DNA of 64,000 nt. Source: Pseudobowmanella zhangzhouensis (GTDB taxonomy: Bacteria; Pseudomonadota; Gammaproteobacteria; Enterobacterales; Alteromonadaceae). This document shows, in pieces, positions 15,376 to 24,032 of this stretch. The position numbers were made by a program, and so were the translations under genes. Below the pieces are notes generated by a model, which saw only the letters and a list, made by a program, of their open reading frames with translations, searched no databases and was not told the DNA's origin. The first letter of the stretch is position 1. The number at the start of each line of letters is the position of its first letter. The stretch spans positions 248,001 through 312,000 of the forward strand of contig NZ_JBHSYO010000003.1 of NCBI RefSeq assembly GCF_042662685.1, in the 5' to 3' direction.

Positions 15376-15390
15376 TTTACGAAACGTAAA
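15376..15390. promoter_or_regulatory. Palindrome upstream of tyrR, possible autoregulatory operator
   Basis: TTTACG-AAA-CGTAAA is a perfect palindrome 19-33 bases upstream of the tyrR start. It resembles an inside-out TyrR box, so identity as a TyrR site is uncertain. Confidence 0.4.
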
Positions 15391-15439
15391 GATTTTATTA
15401 CGAAAGCAGGTGACGGGACAATCAGGAATTTCGCAAATT

Positions 15440-15467
15440 TGTAACAAAACCCGGCGAACGCCGGGTT
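15440..15467 (-). terminator. Terminator of phhAB
   Basis: A 9-bp stem AACCCGGCG/CGCCGGGTT followed by TTTTG on the minus strand, just after the phhB stop. It isolates phhAB from tyrR. Confidence 0.8.
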
Positions 15468-15474
15468 GGTGTGA

Positions 15475-15816
15475 TTAATTTTCCAGCAGAGCGTCGGTTT
15501 TGGCTGCACAGATGAAGTCATTTTTGTGCAAACCGTTAATGGCATGTGTCCACCAGGTTACGGTTAGTTTACCCCATTCCAACACGATCTCTGGATGGTG
15601 ACCTTCATCTTCGGCCAGCTGCGCAACTTTATCGCACAGTGCCCAGGCTTTCTTGAAATTGCTGAATTTGAACTCTCGCTGCAATTGCATCACGTTATCA
15701 CGCACGATTGGAGCCCAGTCTGGGATCATTTTCATCAACTCTGCCAGTTCCTGATCAGAAACTTTTGGTGCATCGGCGCGGCACGCTTCACATTTTTGTT
15801 GTGCTAAGGTCGTCAT
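15475..15816 (-). CDS. phhB: 4a-hydroxytetrahydrobiopterin dehydratase (pterin carbinolamine dehydratase)
   Basis: This protein has 113 residues from the ATG at 15816, chosen for AGGAA upstream; the frame is open a little further but overlaps phhA. It has the DCoH-family active-site pattern: AEDEGHHPEIVLEWGKLTVTWWTHA with the His pair and the Trp-Trp-Thr-His block, ending in L..ND. It dehydrates the carbinolamine produced by PhhA and so recycles the pterin cofactor. The N-terminus holds two Cys (CEACRADAPK), normal for this subfamily. It lies 13 bases after phhA. Confidence 0.95.
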   Translation of the reverse strand: MTTLAQQKCEACRADAPKVSDQELAELMKMIPDWAPIVRDNVMQLQREFKFSNFKKAWALCDKVAQLAEDEGHHPEIVLEWGKLTVTWWTHAINGLHKNDFICAAKTDALLEN

Positions 15817-15829
15817 GTTATTTCCTGTA

Positions 15830-16621
15830 TTAACTGGCGGCTTTTTCAAATCGAGCCGGAAGTAAACCCATTTGCATGGCCTGACTTACCAGACTCATGA
15901 TATCCATTTGGGTAATATCGAACAGATCATTGAACTGGTCGAGAATGTAATATTGCGGCTGCATAATGTCGATACGGTATGGGGTACGCAGCGCTTTAAG
16001 CACGTCCATTGGCTCACGCAGAGCCTCCTCACTGTGTAGCGCATAGTGCGTTTCGCCCGGCGACGATAAAATCCCACCGCCGTAAATACGCAGGCCATCA
16101 GCGGTATTCATCAGGCCAAATTCCACCGTAAACCAGTACAAACGCGCCAGGTAGACCCGTTCCTGCTTGCTCGCCGCGGCGCCCAGCTGCCCGTACACAT
16201 GGGTAAAGTGGGCAAAGGTAGGATTGGTTAACAATGGGCAGTGACCGAAGATCTCATGGAAAATATCCGGCTCCTGCAGGTAATCGAACTCTTCTGGGGT
16301 ACGGATGAACGTCGCGACCGGAAATTGCTTATTGGCCAGCAAATTGAAGAACTTGTCGAAATTAATCAGCGCAGGAACCTGCGCTACCTGCCAGCCCGTG
16401 GTGCGCTTAAGCACGGCGTTGATCTCGTCCAGTTGCGGAATGCGATCAGTGGGCAGATTCAGCGTCTCTAAGCCCTGCATATATTCCTGACAGGCATGTC
16501 CCGGTAACAATGTCATCTGACGTTCCACTAACTGACGCCAGGTGTCATTCTCCACATCGCTCCAGTGAATAATGCCATTCTCGTCCGGCATTCTGGATAC
16601 GTACTTTGACTGCTTGCTCAT
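15830..16621 (-). CDS. phhA: Phenylalanine 4-hydroxylase
   Basis: This 263-residue bacterial aromatic amino acid hydroxylase has the iron ligands in DIFHEIFGHCPLL (two His) and FTVEFGL (Glu). The pterin-site PEEFDYLQEPD and the C-terminal SPGETHYAL are also present. It makes tyrosine from phenylalanine with a reduced pterin and oxygen. It is first in the phhAB operon and lies under a TyrR-box-like site at 16732-16749. The 5' leader also holds a small hairpin (GGTGGA-CAA-TCCACC, 16638-16652). Confidence 0.96.
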   Translation of the reverse strand: MSKQSKYVSRMPDENGIIHWSDVENDTWRQLVERQMTLLPGHACQEYMQGLETLNLPTDRIPQLDEINAVLKRTTGWQVAQVPALINFDKFFNLLANKQFPVATFIRTPEEFDYLQEPDIFHEIFGHCPLLTNPTFAHFTHVYGQLGAAASKQERVYLARLYWFTVEFGLMNTADGLRIYGGGILSSPGETHYALHSEEALREPMDVLKALRTPYRIDIMQPQYYILDQFNDLFDITQMDIMSLVSQAMQMGLLPARFEKAAS

Positions 16622-16731
16622 ATTTCACCTATGTCGTGGTGGACAATCCACCTCGATAAATTTAGGCCACAGAGTCTACGGATTTGTTCGCTAAGGAAAA
16701 GACACCGGCCTTTTGACAATTCTGTAAAGTT

Positions 16732-16749
16732 TGTAACGCATTTTTTACA
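16732..16749. promoter_or_regulatory. TyrR-box-like operator upstream of phhA
   Basis: TGTAAC-N6-TTTACA matches the TyrR-box consensus at all but one position, 111-128 bases upstream of the phhA start. A possible -35 (TTGTCA on the minus strand) lies about 17 bases downstream. Confidence 0.7.
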
Positions 16750-16780
16750 AAACCTGCCAGTGATGAGGTGTTTCCGGCAT

Positions 16781-16805
16781 AAAAAAGCCCGCCAGAAGGC
16801 GGGCT
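16781..16805 (-). terminator. Terminator of the pspABC operon
   Basis: An 8-bp stem AGCCCGCC/GGCGGGCT with a 4-base loop, followed by six T on the minus strand, 34 bases after the pspC stop. Confidence 0.85.
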
Positions 16806-16838
16806 GTACAGCAGGCAATTCTGCCTCCACGCTAGTGT

Positions 16839-17279
16839 TTATAGACGGCTAATCTCACGATTTAACTGGAATTCCTGTGAGGTCACGTACTTTTCCAGTC
16901 CACGCAGCCGCGCTTCAATATGCTCATAACGAGTCTGGATGTCCCGGGCGGCCTGACGAGGTGGTTCGCCTGCCTGCCAAATCTTGGTTTTCACCTCAAT
17001 CGGGCCTTCTTCGTCCTCATTACGCCAGCCTTTACCATCTGCACCACTGTAGTTGCTGGCTGTCGAGGTGGTTTTCTTGTCGTCGGTTTTCTTATCCAGA
17101 ATGAACCAACAGGCAATATACGCCACCACAAAGAACGGACCGCCGGTTAATAGTACCGCTGAGATGAAGATGATCCGTACCAGCCACACCTCGATGCCAA
17201 AGTACTCGGCGAAACCAGCACACACCCCGGCGAGTTTGCCTTTGCTTGGAATACGATAGAGTTCGCCACGTTTAGTCAT
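16839..17279 (-). CDS. pspC: Phage shock protein C
   Basis: This 146-residue protein has an N-terminal PspC domain (LYRIPSKGKLAGVCAGFAEYFGI), one membrane helix (residues about 35-65), and a cytoplasmic tail with a coiled coil near the end (RYEHIEARLRGLEKYV). PspC and PspB sense inner-membrane damage and free PspA/PspF. The start overlaps the pspB stop by four bases. The cytoplasmic linker (residues 68-100) is Lys/Asp/Thr-rich and a little longer than in E. coli (119 residues in total). Confidence 0.93.
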   Translation of the reverse strand: MTKRGELYRIPSKGKLAGVCAGFAEYFGIEVWLVRIIFISAVLLTGGPFFVVAYIACWFILDKKTDDKKTTSTASNYSGADGKGWRNEDEEGPIEVKTKIWQAGEPPRQAARDIQTRYEHIEARLRGLEKYVTSQEFQLNREISRL

Positions 17280-17509
17280 ACTTTGTTCCTCCAGTCCGGG
17301 GATTCTGCATCCAGAATCTGCTCCAGGGTACGGATACGTTCAGCCATGCTTTCTGCTTTATCAGCCAGGTTATGCAGACTCGTCTTCTCTTCTTCACTCA
17401 ACCCCTGACTGATTTGACGGCGGGCGCGGTAATGCATGATTACCCAAATCGGTGCCACAAAAATCATGAACAGGATCAAGGGGATAGAGATCGCTTCTTC
17501 AATTCCCAT
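17276..17509 (-). CDS. pspB: Phage shock protein B
   Basis: This 77-residue protein has one N-terminal membrane helix (ISIPLILFMIFVAPIWVIMHY) and a cytoplasmic coiled coil (LHNLADKAESMAERIRTLEQIL) that works with PspC. The length equals E. coli PspB within a few residues. It sits between pspA and pspC, in the standard order. Confidence 0.93.
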   Translation of the reverse strand: MGIEEAISIPLILFMIFVAPIWVIMHYRARRQISQGLSEEEKTSLHNLADKAESMAERIRTLEQILDAESPDWRNKV

Positions 17510-17539
17510 GTGCGTTACTCCTCTGCCGGCGTGCTGATG

Positions 17540-18223
17540 TTATTTTTTGCTAGCTTTAGTCGCTGCAGGTTTGCTCATCTTTTTCTTCAGCGCTTCAAGC
17601 TCTTCGTCGACCTTGTTGCCTGCTTCTAACTCTGCAAACTCGTCAGCCAGCGATTTCTTGCCTAAATCATAGGCTTCCACCTGTGATTCTAACTCATTGA
17701 TTTTGCTCTCGTAACGCTCGAAACGGAACATGGCATCATCAACTTTAGTGCTATCCAGACGCTGCTTCACCTGTAAACGTGAAGACGCAGTCTTCTGGCG
17801 CAGGATAATGGCTTTTTGACGCGCTTTGGCATCCGCCAGCTTTTCCTGCAACTGCACGATTTCATCCTGCAGTTTGCTGATTTGCTCGTCAATCAGCAAC
17901 ATTTCGTCTTTTAACGCCGCTGCATGATTGGCTGCTTTTTGCTTTTCGGCCAGTGCTGCACGGGCTAAATCCTCGCGCTCTTTGCTGATGGCCAGCTCGG
18001 CCTTGGCTTGCCACTCATCGGCAGCACCTTCCAGTTTAGCCATTTGGCTGGTGATGTCTTTCTTGTTGGCAATGGCTTTTGCCGACACAGAACGCACCTC
18101 AACCAGTGTGTCTTCCATTTCCTGAATGATCAGGCGAACCATTTTCTCCGGATCTTCTGCTTTATCCAGTAAAGCGTTGATATTGGAGTTCACGATATCG
18201 GTAAAACGCGAAAAAATACCCAT
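17540..18223 (-). CDS. pspA: Phage shock protein A
   Basis: This 227-residue coiled-coil protein of the PspA/IM30/ESCRT-III group begins MGIFSRFTDIVNSNINALLD with the amphipathic membrane-binding helix and conserved EDPEKM. Long heptad-like helices fill the middle. It binds damaged inner membrane and inhibits PspF in the resting state. The tail is unusually rich in Lys, Ala and Pro (KKKMSKPAATKASKK). It is first gene of the operon, behind a sigma-54-type promoter at 18271-18287. Confidence 0.96.
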   Translation of the reverse strand: MGIFSRFTDIVNSNINALLDKAEDPEKMVRLIIQEMEDTLVEVRSVSAKAIANKKDITSQMAKLEGAADEWQAKAELAISKEREDLARAALAEKQKAANHAAALKDEMLLIDEQISKLQDEIVQLQEKLADAKARQKAIILRQKTASSRLQVKQRLDSTKVDDAMFRFERYESKINELESQVEAYDLGKKSLADEFAELEAGNKVDEELEALKKKMSKPAATKASKK

Positions 18224-18270
18224 AATACTTACCTCTGTTTAGCAGTTTTGAACTGTATGTACTGATAACA

Positions 18271-18287
18271 TTCAAATACCTTGCCAG
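18271..18287 (-). promoter_or_regulatory. Putative sigma-54 promoter of pspABC
   Basis: Read on the minus strand, CTGGCAAGGTATTTGAA fits the -24/-12 consensus (YTGGCACGRNNNTTGCW), with only the C of -12 replaced by A. It lies about 48 bases before the pspA start, with divergent pspF on the other side. Confidence 0.65.
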
Positions 18288-18422
18288 CTTGCCAAAACTA
18301 ATTAAACGCCTGATTTATAAGCATTATTAATTTACTACCCTTTTGAGTGCAACTACAATAATATGTACTTAAACCAACTTTTAGTGGTTTACGCCACTTT
18401 TTAACAACGCAAGGCCAACGCC

Positions 18423-19508
18423 ATGAGCCGTTTTCGTAAACAGGACAATTTGTTGGGTGAATCCAACAGTTTTCTGGAAGTCCTGGAGCAGGTCTCACAA
18501 ATTGCCCCTTTAAATAAACCCGTACTGATTATCGGTGAACGGGGGACGGGTAAAGAACTGATCGCAGCCCGCTTGCACTATTTATCACGCCGCTGGGATC
18601 AATCCTATCTGACCTTAAACTGCGCTGCCCTGAATGAAAACTTATTGGAAAGTGAGTTATTCGGGCATGAGGCCGGCGCCTTTACCGGTGCCAGTAAACG
18701 CCACGAAGGCCGTTTTGAGTCGGCCAATAATGGCACGCTGTTTCTGGATGAATTAGCCAATACCTCTGGCCTGGTGCAGGAAAAACTGCTGCGCGTCATT
18801 GAATATGGCGAATTTGAGCGGGTTGGCGGCTCACGCACGGTAAAAGTAGATGTACGCCTGATTGCCGCCACCAACGAAGACCTGCCCTCACTGGCAGACC
18901 GTGGTGAATTTCGCGCTGACTTATTAGATCGTTTGGCGTTTGATGTTATCACGCTGCCGCCCTTGAGGGAGCGTCGTGAGGACATCCTGCTGTTAGCCGA
19001 ACACTTTGCCATTAATATGGCGCGGGAAATGGAGCTGGAACTGTTCAGCGGCTTCACCGAAAAAGCCCGTCGCACGCTACTGGATTACCACTGGCCGGGG
19101 AATATTCGTGAACTGAAAAATGTGGTGGAGCGCGCAGTCTACCGCAGTAATAACCCGCACCTGCCAGTGCACGAGATTATTCTCGACCCGTTTGAGTCAC
19201 CGTTCCGTCCATCCGGCCGAATCAAAACTCAGGATCGCCAGCCCGTGCCCGTTACTGCTGCCACTCCTGCCCCACAAGCGGCATCAAGTACACCGGCAGC
19301 GACCAGCTCAAATGACAATGACGAATTTGAGTTCCCGCTCGACCTCAAACAGGTTTCGCAGGATTTTGAGATAAAACTGCTCAAATCAGCGCTGGCTGAT
19401 AGTCAATTTAACCAGAAAAAGACCGCAGAAAAGCTGTGTTTAACGTATCATCAGCTGCGTGGTTATCTTAAGAAATATAATTTACTGGATAATGATGATC
19501 AGGAATGA
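18423..19508 (+). CDS. pspF: Psp operon transcriptional activator (sigma-54 dependent)
   Basis: This 361-residue AAA+ activator has no receiver domain. It shows Walker A GERGTGKE (about residue 39), an intact GAFTGA loop, Walker B GTLFLDELAN, and a C-terminal Fis-type helix-turn-helix (NQKKTAEKLCLTYHQLRGYL). It drives pspABC through sigma-54 and is held off by PspA. It is longer than E. coli PspF (325) because of a Pro/Ala/Ser-rich linker (about residues 260-305) between the ATPase and DNA-binding parts. The stop overlaps the next gene, sapA. Confidence 0.95.
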   Translation: MSRFRKQDNLLGESNSFLEVLEQVSQIAPLNKPVLIIGERGTGKELIAARLHYLSRRWDQSYLTLNCAALNENLLESELFGHEAGAFTGASKRHEGRFESANNGTLFLDELANTSGLVQEKLLRVIEYGEFERVGGSRTVKVDVRLIAATNEDLPSLADRGEFRADLLDRLAFDVITLPPLRERREDILLLAEHFAINMAREMELELFSGFTEKARRTLLDYHWPGNIRELKNVVERAVYRSNNPHLPVHEIILDPFESPFRPSGRIKTQDRQPVPVTAATPAPQAASSTPAATSSNDNDEFEFPLDLKQVSQDFEIKLLKSALADSQFNQKKTAEKLCLTYHQLRGYLKKYNLLDNDDQE

Positions 19509-21126
19509 CAAAAGTGGTGCATATACACCACTTTTTTGTTTGGTAATTGTGCTGTTCAGCCTGGCGGGTTGTAGCGAATACCGTCGTACCGGTGTGTCCG
19601 AGTCCGGCGTGGTATATTGCTCCGAGGGCGACCCATCGACGTTTAATCCGCAATTGGATGCGTCGGGCACCACAGTGGATGCGACCTCCCACCAGTTATA
19701 TGACCGTCTGCTTGAAATCAATCCGAAAAGTAACGACTTAGTCCCGGCACTGGCGACCAGTTGGCTGGTGCGAGACGATGGTAAAACCTATGTGTTTCAA
19801 CTGCGTCGTGATGTGCAGTTTCACACTACCGCGTATTTTACGCCGCAGCGCAGCCTGAATGCCGACGACGTCATCTTTAGTATCGACCGCTGGCGCTTGG
19901 TTGGTCATCCATATCATCAGGTCAATGGTGGCGAATATCCCTATTTTGCCAGTCTGGGGCTGGCGCAGCTGATCAAAGAAGTGCGTCGTATTAATGGCTA
20001 CCGGATTGAGATTGAATTGAACCGTCCGGATAGTTCATTTTTGGCTAATATGGCAACCAATTTTGCCGTGGTTCAGTCTGCTGAATACGCAGAACATTTG
20101 CTGGCTGCCGGCACCCCTGAACTAATTGATACCCAGCCGGTTGGGACCGGCCCCTATAAGTTCGAAAGCTTTCGTAAAGGCAGCTATATCCGCTACCGTC
20201 GCCATGAACAATACTGGGGCGGCGATGTGGCTATCGACCCACTGATTTATTCGATTACGCCGCGCAGTTCCATGCGCATCGCCAAGTTAATCACCGGCGA
20301 ATGTGACGCTATCGCCTACCCTGCGCATAGTGAGTTACAGATCCTCGAGCAACGGCAAAACATTGTGCTGGATGAAAAACCGGGTCTGAACGTGGGATTC
20401 TGGGCATTTAACACGATAAAACCGCCCTTCGATGATGCGCGGGTACGCCGAGCACTGGCACTGGCCATCGACAAAGATACCTTGATCAATGCGGTGTATT
20501 TCGGCTCTGCTGAACGCGCCAAAGGACTATTACCCCCCACCTCCTGGGCTTACCAAAGCAGCCAGCGGGACATCAGTTATAACCCGGTATTGGCCCGCCA
20601 GTTACTGGATGAAGCGGGGATCCCGAAAGGCTTTAGTATGGATGTGTGGGCTATGCCGGTAGAACGGGCCTACAACCCCAATGCGCGGCGCATGGCGGAA
20701 TTGATCCAAGGCTATCTTCAAGCCATTGATATTAATGTAAATATCGTCAGTTTTGAATGGTCGACATTCCGGCGTAAATTGCAGGAAGGCACCCATGATT
20801 CGGTGCTGATCGGCTGGTCGGCCGACAGTGGCGATCCAGATAACTTTTACCGGCCATTACTTAGCTGCTCAGCGATTTTTTCCGGTACCAATCGCGCCAA
20901 CTGGTGTAATGAAGAATTTGATAAGCTTATCGATCAAGCGCTGCAATACACAGATTTTGAGCAACGTAAGTTGTTCTACCATATGGCCAACAATATTATC
21001 AGTGACGACATGCCACTGGTGCCTATTGCCCACGCCTTTCGTTATCAGGCCTATCAAAGCCAGTTGCAGAACTTTGAGCTCAATCCCTATGGTGGGGTGA
21101 GCTTTGTCGGAGTCAGTAAAAAATGA
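19495..21126 (+). CDS. sapA: SapA-type peptide ABC transporter binding lipoprotein
   Basis: This protein has 543 residues from the ATG at 19495; an ATG at 19492 is equally open, and both lie inside the end of pspF. The N-terminus has a lipoprotein signal ending in SLAGC, which gives a lipid-anchored mature protein. The remainder is a family-5 solute-binding fold (GDPSTFNPQLDASGTT, ending in HAFRYQAYQSQLQNF). Sap proteins take up peptides, including antimicrobial peptides; role in resistance is inferred by family. Enterobacterial SapA is a soluble periplasmic protein, so the lipobox is worth noting. Confidence 0.85.
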   Translation: MIRNDKSGAYTPLFCLVIVLFSLAGCSEYRRTGVSESGVVYCSEGDPSTFNPQLDASGTTVDATSHQLYDRLLEINPKSNDLVPALATSWLVRDDGKTYVFQLRRDVQFHTTAYFTPQRSLNADDVIFSIDRWRLVGHPYHQVNGGEYPYFASLGLAQLIKEVRRINGYRIEIELNRPDSSFLANMATNFAVVQSAEYAEHLLAAGTPELIDTQPVGTGPYKFESFRKGSYIRYRRHEQYWGGDVAIDPLIYSITPRSSMRIAKLITGECDAIAYPAHSELQILEQRQNIVLDEKPGLNVGFWAFNTIKPPFDDARVRRALALAIDKDTLINAVYFGSAERAKGLLPPTSWAYQSSQRDISYNPVLARQLLDEAGIPKGFSMDVWAMPVERAYNPNARRMAELIQGYLQAIDINVNIVSFEWSTFRRKLQEGTHDSVLIGWSADSGDPDNFYRPLLSCSAIFSGTNRANWCNEEFDKLIDQALQYTDFEQRKLFYHMANNIISDDMPLVPIAHAFRYQAYQSQLQNFELNPYGGVSFVGVSKK

Positions 21127-22157
21127 TGACGTCCTATCTGCTGCGCAGAATCAATTTATTGCTGGTGACCCTATTTATTCTGACCATCGCTTCTTATGCG
21201 CTGGCCTATTTATTCCCTGGCGAGGCATTGCAAAACCTTAGCGGTCAGCTCAATCCCAACGACACGACCTATGCGGCACTGTCAGAAAAATACGCCATGG
21301 ATGCCCATCCGATTTTTGGCTTTTTCACCTATTTGGGCCATTTGCTGCATGGCGATTGGGGCACAAGCATTAACAGTGGTAAGCCGGTGCTGGATGAGAT
21401 CCTGAGCCACCTGCCCGCCACCCTAGAGCTGAGCACTTACGCGCTGTTTATGTCGCTATTGATTGGCATACCGGTGGGATTTTGGGCCGGTATTCGCTTT
21501 CACCGTAGTGTGGATTATGCGGTGATGACAGGCAGCGTGGTGGGCTTCTCTATTCCGGTATTCTGGCTGGCGCTGATTCTGATTATGCTGTTTTCGCTCA
21601 ATCTGGGCCTGTTACCAATGTCGGGTCGGATTAGCCTGCTGTTTGATATACCTGAGCGTAGTGGGTTTATTGTGCTGGATATTCTGCTGTCAGACGTGCC
21701 CAATAAACGCGAAGCCTTGTACAACGCGTTTTTGCATATGATTTTGCCGACCTTGTCGATTACCATCGTGACCAGTGCCGTGGTGATGCGGATCACCCGT
21801 CGCTCAGTGGCTGACGTAATTCAAAGTGATTATATCAAGGCGGCGATTGCCCGCGGTCTCTCGCGCACACAGGCCTTGTGGCGCCATGGCGTGCGCAATG
21901 CGCTGTTGCCGATTATGCCGCAGATTGTGATGCAGTTTACCGTATTGCTGACCAACGCCATGATCGTGGAACTGATTTTCAGCTGGCCTGGCATTGGTAA
22001 CTGGTTATTGCAGGCGATTTATCAGCGCGATTACCCGGCGATCAGTGGCGGCATGCTGGCAGTGTCGGCTGTGGTGATTTTCTTCACCCTGACTATGGAC
22101 GTGCTGGTACGCGCGCTTAACCCTCTGAAGAGAAGGGATGTACATGGCACAATCTAA
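21123..22157 (+). CDS. sapB: Sap peptide ABC transporter permease SapB
   Basis: This 344-residue permease has an N-terminal membrane segment, a periplasmic part with MDAHPIFGFFTYLGHLL, and five further helices. The binding-protein-dependent transport loop is KAAIARGLSRTQALWRHGV. The ATG overlaps the sapA stop (ATGA). It forms the transmembrane channel with SapC. Confidence 0.92.
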   Translation: MMTSYLLRRINLLLVTLFILTIASYALAYLFPGEALQNLSGQLNPNDTTYAALSEKYAMDAHPIFGFFTYLGHLLHGDWGTSINSGKPVLDEILSHLPATLELSTYALFMSLLIGIPVGFWAGIRFHRSVDYAVMTGSVVGFSIPVFWLALILIMLFSLNLGLLPMSGRISLLFDIPERSGFIVLDILLSDVPNKREALYNAFLHMILPTLSITIVTSAVVMRITRRSVADVIQSDYIKAAIARGLSRTQALWRHGVRNALLPIMPQIVMQFTVLLTNAMIVELIFSWPGIGNWLLQAIYQRDYPAISGGMLAVSAVVIFFTLTMDVLVRALNPLKRRDVHGTI

Positions 22158-23037
22158 CTTTTATCAGGAAGGTCACTACCCTTCACCTTTCCAGCAAACC
22201 TGGAAAGAATTTCGTAAAAGCCATATCGCCCTGTTCGGCCTGTGGATTTTCATCTGTTTTGTGCTGATTCTGCTGTTTGCGCCGCTTATCGCGCCCTATA
22301 GCGCCAGCGGTCAGGACACCGAAGCGCTGTTATTGCCGCCGGCCTGGGATCCAAGTGGTACGGTGGTTTATTTGTTTGGTACCGACTCACTGGGCCGCGA
22401 TATGCTTAGCCGGGTGATTTATGGCAGCCGCACCACCCTGGGGATTAGCCTGTTAATGGTGGTGATGGCCATGCTGATTGGATTTAGCATTGGCGCCTTT
22501 GCCGGCATGAGTAAGGGCCTGCGTGCCAGTATTCTGAATCACTTACTCGACTCAATCATGAGCCTGCCGACGCTGCTGATTGCGATTATTATCGTTGCCA
22601 TCGTCGGTACCGGCCTGACCAACTGTATGTGGGCAATTACCCTGGCGCTGATCCCACAGTTTATTCACCTCACCCGGGATTTAGTGCGTACCGAGTGGCA
22701 TAAAGAATATGTGACGGCTGCCCGACTGGATGGCGCCAGTAAAACCAGGATACTGTTCGACTCCATCCTACCGAATATGACCGAGCGCCTCGTGGTGGCA
22801 GGAACCATGGCACTTTCGACTGCCATATTAGATATCAGCGCGCTGGGCTTTTTAAATCTGGGGGCGCAGGCACCTGTCGCCGAATTAGGCACGCTGCTAT
22901 CAGAGGGATTAGAGCTGGCCTACATTGCGCCGTGGACCATCGCGATTCCAGGCGCGGCCATTTTGTTAATGCTGATGTCCGTCAATCTGGTCGGTGATGG
23001 TATCCGCTCCGCACTTCGTTACAGGCTACAACAATAA
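22144..23037 (+). CDS. sapC: Sap peptide ABC transporter permease SapC
   Basis: This protein has 297 residues from the ATG at 22144, chosen because AAGGGA lies 5-6 bases upstream; an in-frame ATG at 22138 is possible. It has an N-terminal cytoplasmic region and helix typical of OppC-type permeases (SHIALFGLWIFICFVLI), then the second half with the EAA loop (YVTAARLDGASKTRILFDSI). The start overlaps sapB by 14 bases. Confidence 0.92.
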   Translation: MAQSNFYQEGHYPSPFQQTWKEFRKSHIALFGLWIFICFVLILLFAPLIAPYSASGQDTEALLLPPAWDPSGTVVYLFGTDSLGRDMLSRVIYGSRTTLGISLLMVVMAMLIGFSIGAFAGMSKGLRASILNHLLDSIMSLPTLLIAIIIVAIVGTGLTNCMWAITLALIPQFIHLTRDLVRTEWHKEYVTAARLDGASKTRILFDSILPNMTERLVVAGTMALSTAILDISALGFLNLGAQAPVAELGTLLSEGLELAYIAPWTIAIPGAAILLMLMSVNLVGDGIRSALRYRLQQ

Positions 23038-24032
23038 TGCAGTTACTGGATATCAAGAACCTGACGCTGGAGATCCCTACCGCATCCGGCAGCATTAAAG
23101 CGCTGGATAAAGTCAGCCTGTCGCTGAAAAAGGGTGAAATCTCTGCGCTGGTCGGTGAGTCTGGCTCAGGAAAAAGCCTGATTGTGCGCACTATCGTCGG
23201 TGCCATTCCGGATCGCTGGAATATCACTGCAGACCGCCTGACCTGGAAAGGTCAGGATTTGCTCGGCATGTCAGAACATAAACGTCGCCGAATTATCCGT
23301 GATGAAGTATCTGTGGTATTTCAAAATGCGGTCACCGCATTAGATCCCACTGCAACCTTAGGTGAGCAGTTGCTGGAAGCTGTGCCGGATCGGCTGTTGC
23401 CCAAGACAATGTTCTGGCAACGTCGCCAGCACCGTCTCGCGCTAGCCCAAAAGCAACTGCATAAAGTCGGTATCAAAGATCACGAACTGTGCATGAAGGC
23501 CTATCCTCATCAGGTCGCCGATGATGTGTGTCAAAAACTGATGTTAGCCATGTCGCTGGTATCGCAGCCCGAGCTGCTGATTGCCGATGATCCGACCATG
23601 GGCATGGAGATCACCACCAAGGTGCAAATCCTGCGCCTGCTGACCAAATTAAACCAAACCAGAAACCTGAGTATTCTGTACGTCAGTCACGACCTACTCG
23701 CTATCGCCACCATGGCGACCAATATGACCGTGCTGTATTGTGGCCAGACGGTAGAAAGCGGCAGTATGAGTGAGCTGCGTCATAGTCCGCTGCACCCTTA
23801 TACTAAAGCGCTGCTGGACAGTGCACCGAGCTTTCGCAAAGACTTACCGCGTAAAACGCCATTGTCGTCACTACCTGGCACTATCCCGACTCTGCAGCAT
23901 TTACCCATTGGCTGCCGACTGGGGCCACGTTGTCCACGCGCGGGAAAGGAGTGCGTTAAAGCGCCGAAAACCCATCGCCTGCACAACCATTTTTACAACT
24001 GCCACTTTCCTTTATTACCGGAGACCAAATGA
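23037..24032 (+). CDS. sapD: Sap peptide ABC transporter ATP-binding protein SapD
   Basis: This 331-residue ABC ATPase has Walker A GESGSGKSL, Walker B LLIADDPTMGM and the H-loop YVSHDL. The usual signature (LSGGQ) is replaced by a PHQVADDVCQKL-like stretch, as in SapD proteins of other gammaproteobacteria. The C-terminal oligopeptide/dipeptide extension holds the Cys cluster (CRLGPRCPRAGKEC) that may bind a metal. The start overlaps the sapC stop by one base. Confidence 0.9.
   Translation: MQLLDIKNLTLEIPTASGSIKALDKVSLSLKKGEISALVGESGSGKSLIVRTIVGAIPDRWNITADRLTWKGQDLLGMSEHKRRRIIRDEVSVVFQNAVTALDPTATLGEQLLEAVPDRLLPKTMFWQRRQHRLALAQKQLHKVGIKDHELCMKAYPHQVADDVCQKLMLAMSLVSQPELLIADDPTMGMEITTKVQILRLLTKLNQTRNLSILYVSHDLLAIATMATNMTVLYCGQTVESGSMSELRHSPLHPYTKALLDSAPSFRKDLPRKTPLSSLPGTIPTLQHLPIGCRLGPRCPRAGKECVKAPKTHRLHNHFYNCHFPLLPETK

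Noticed and set aside
16723..16728. Second TGTAAA half-site near the phhA TyrR box
   Set aside because: The partner half (TTTACA) is missing at the right spacing.
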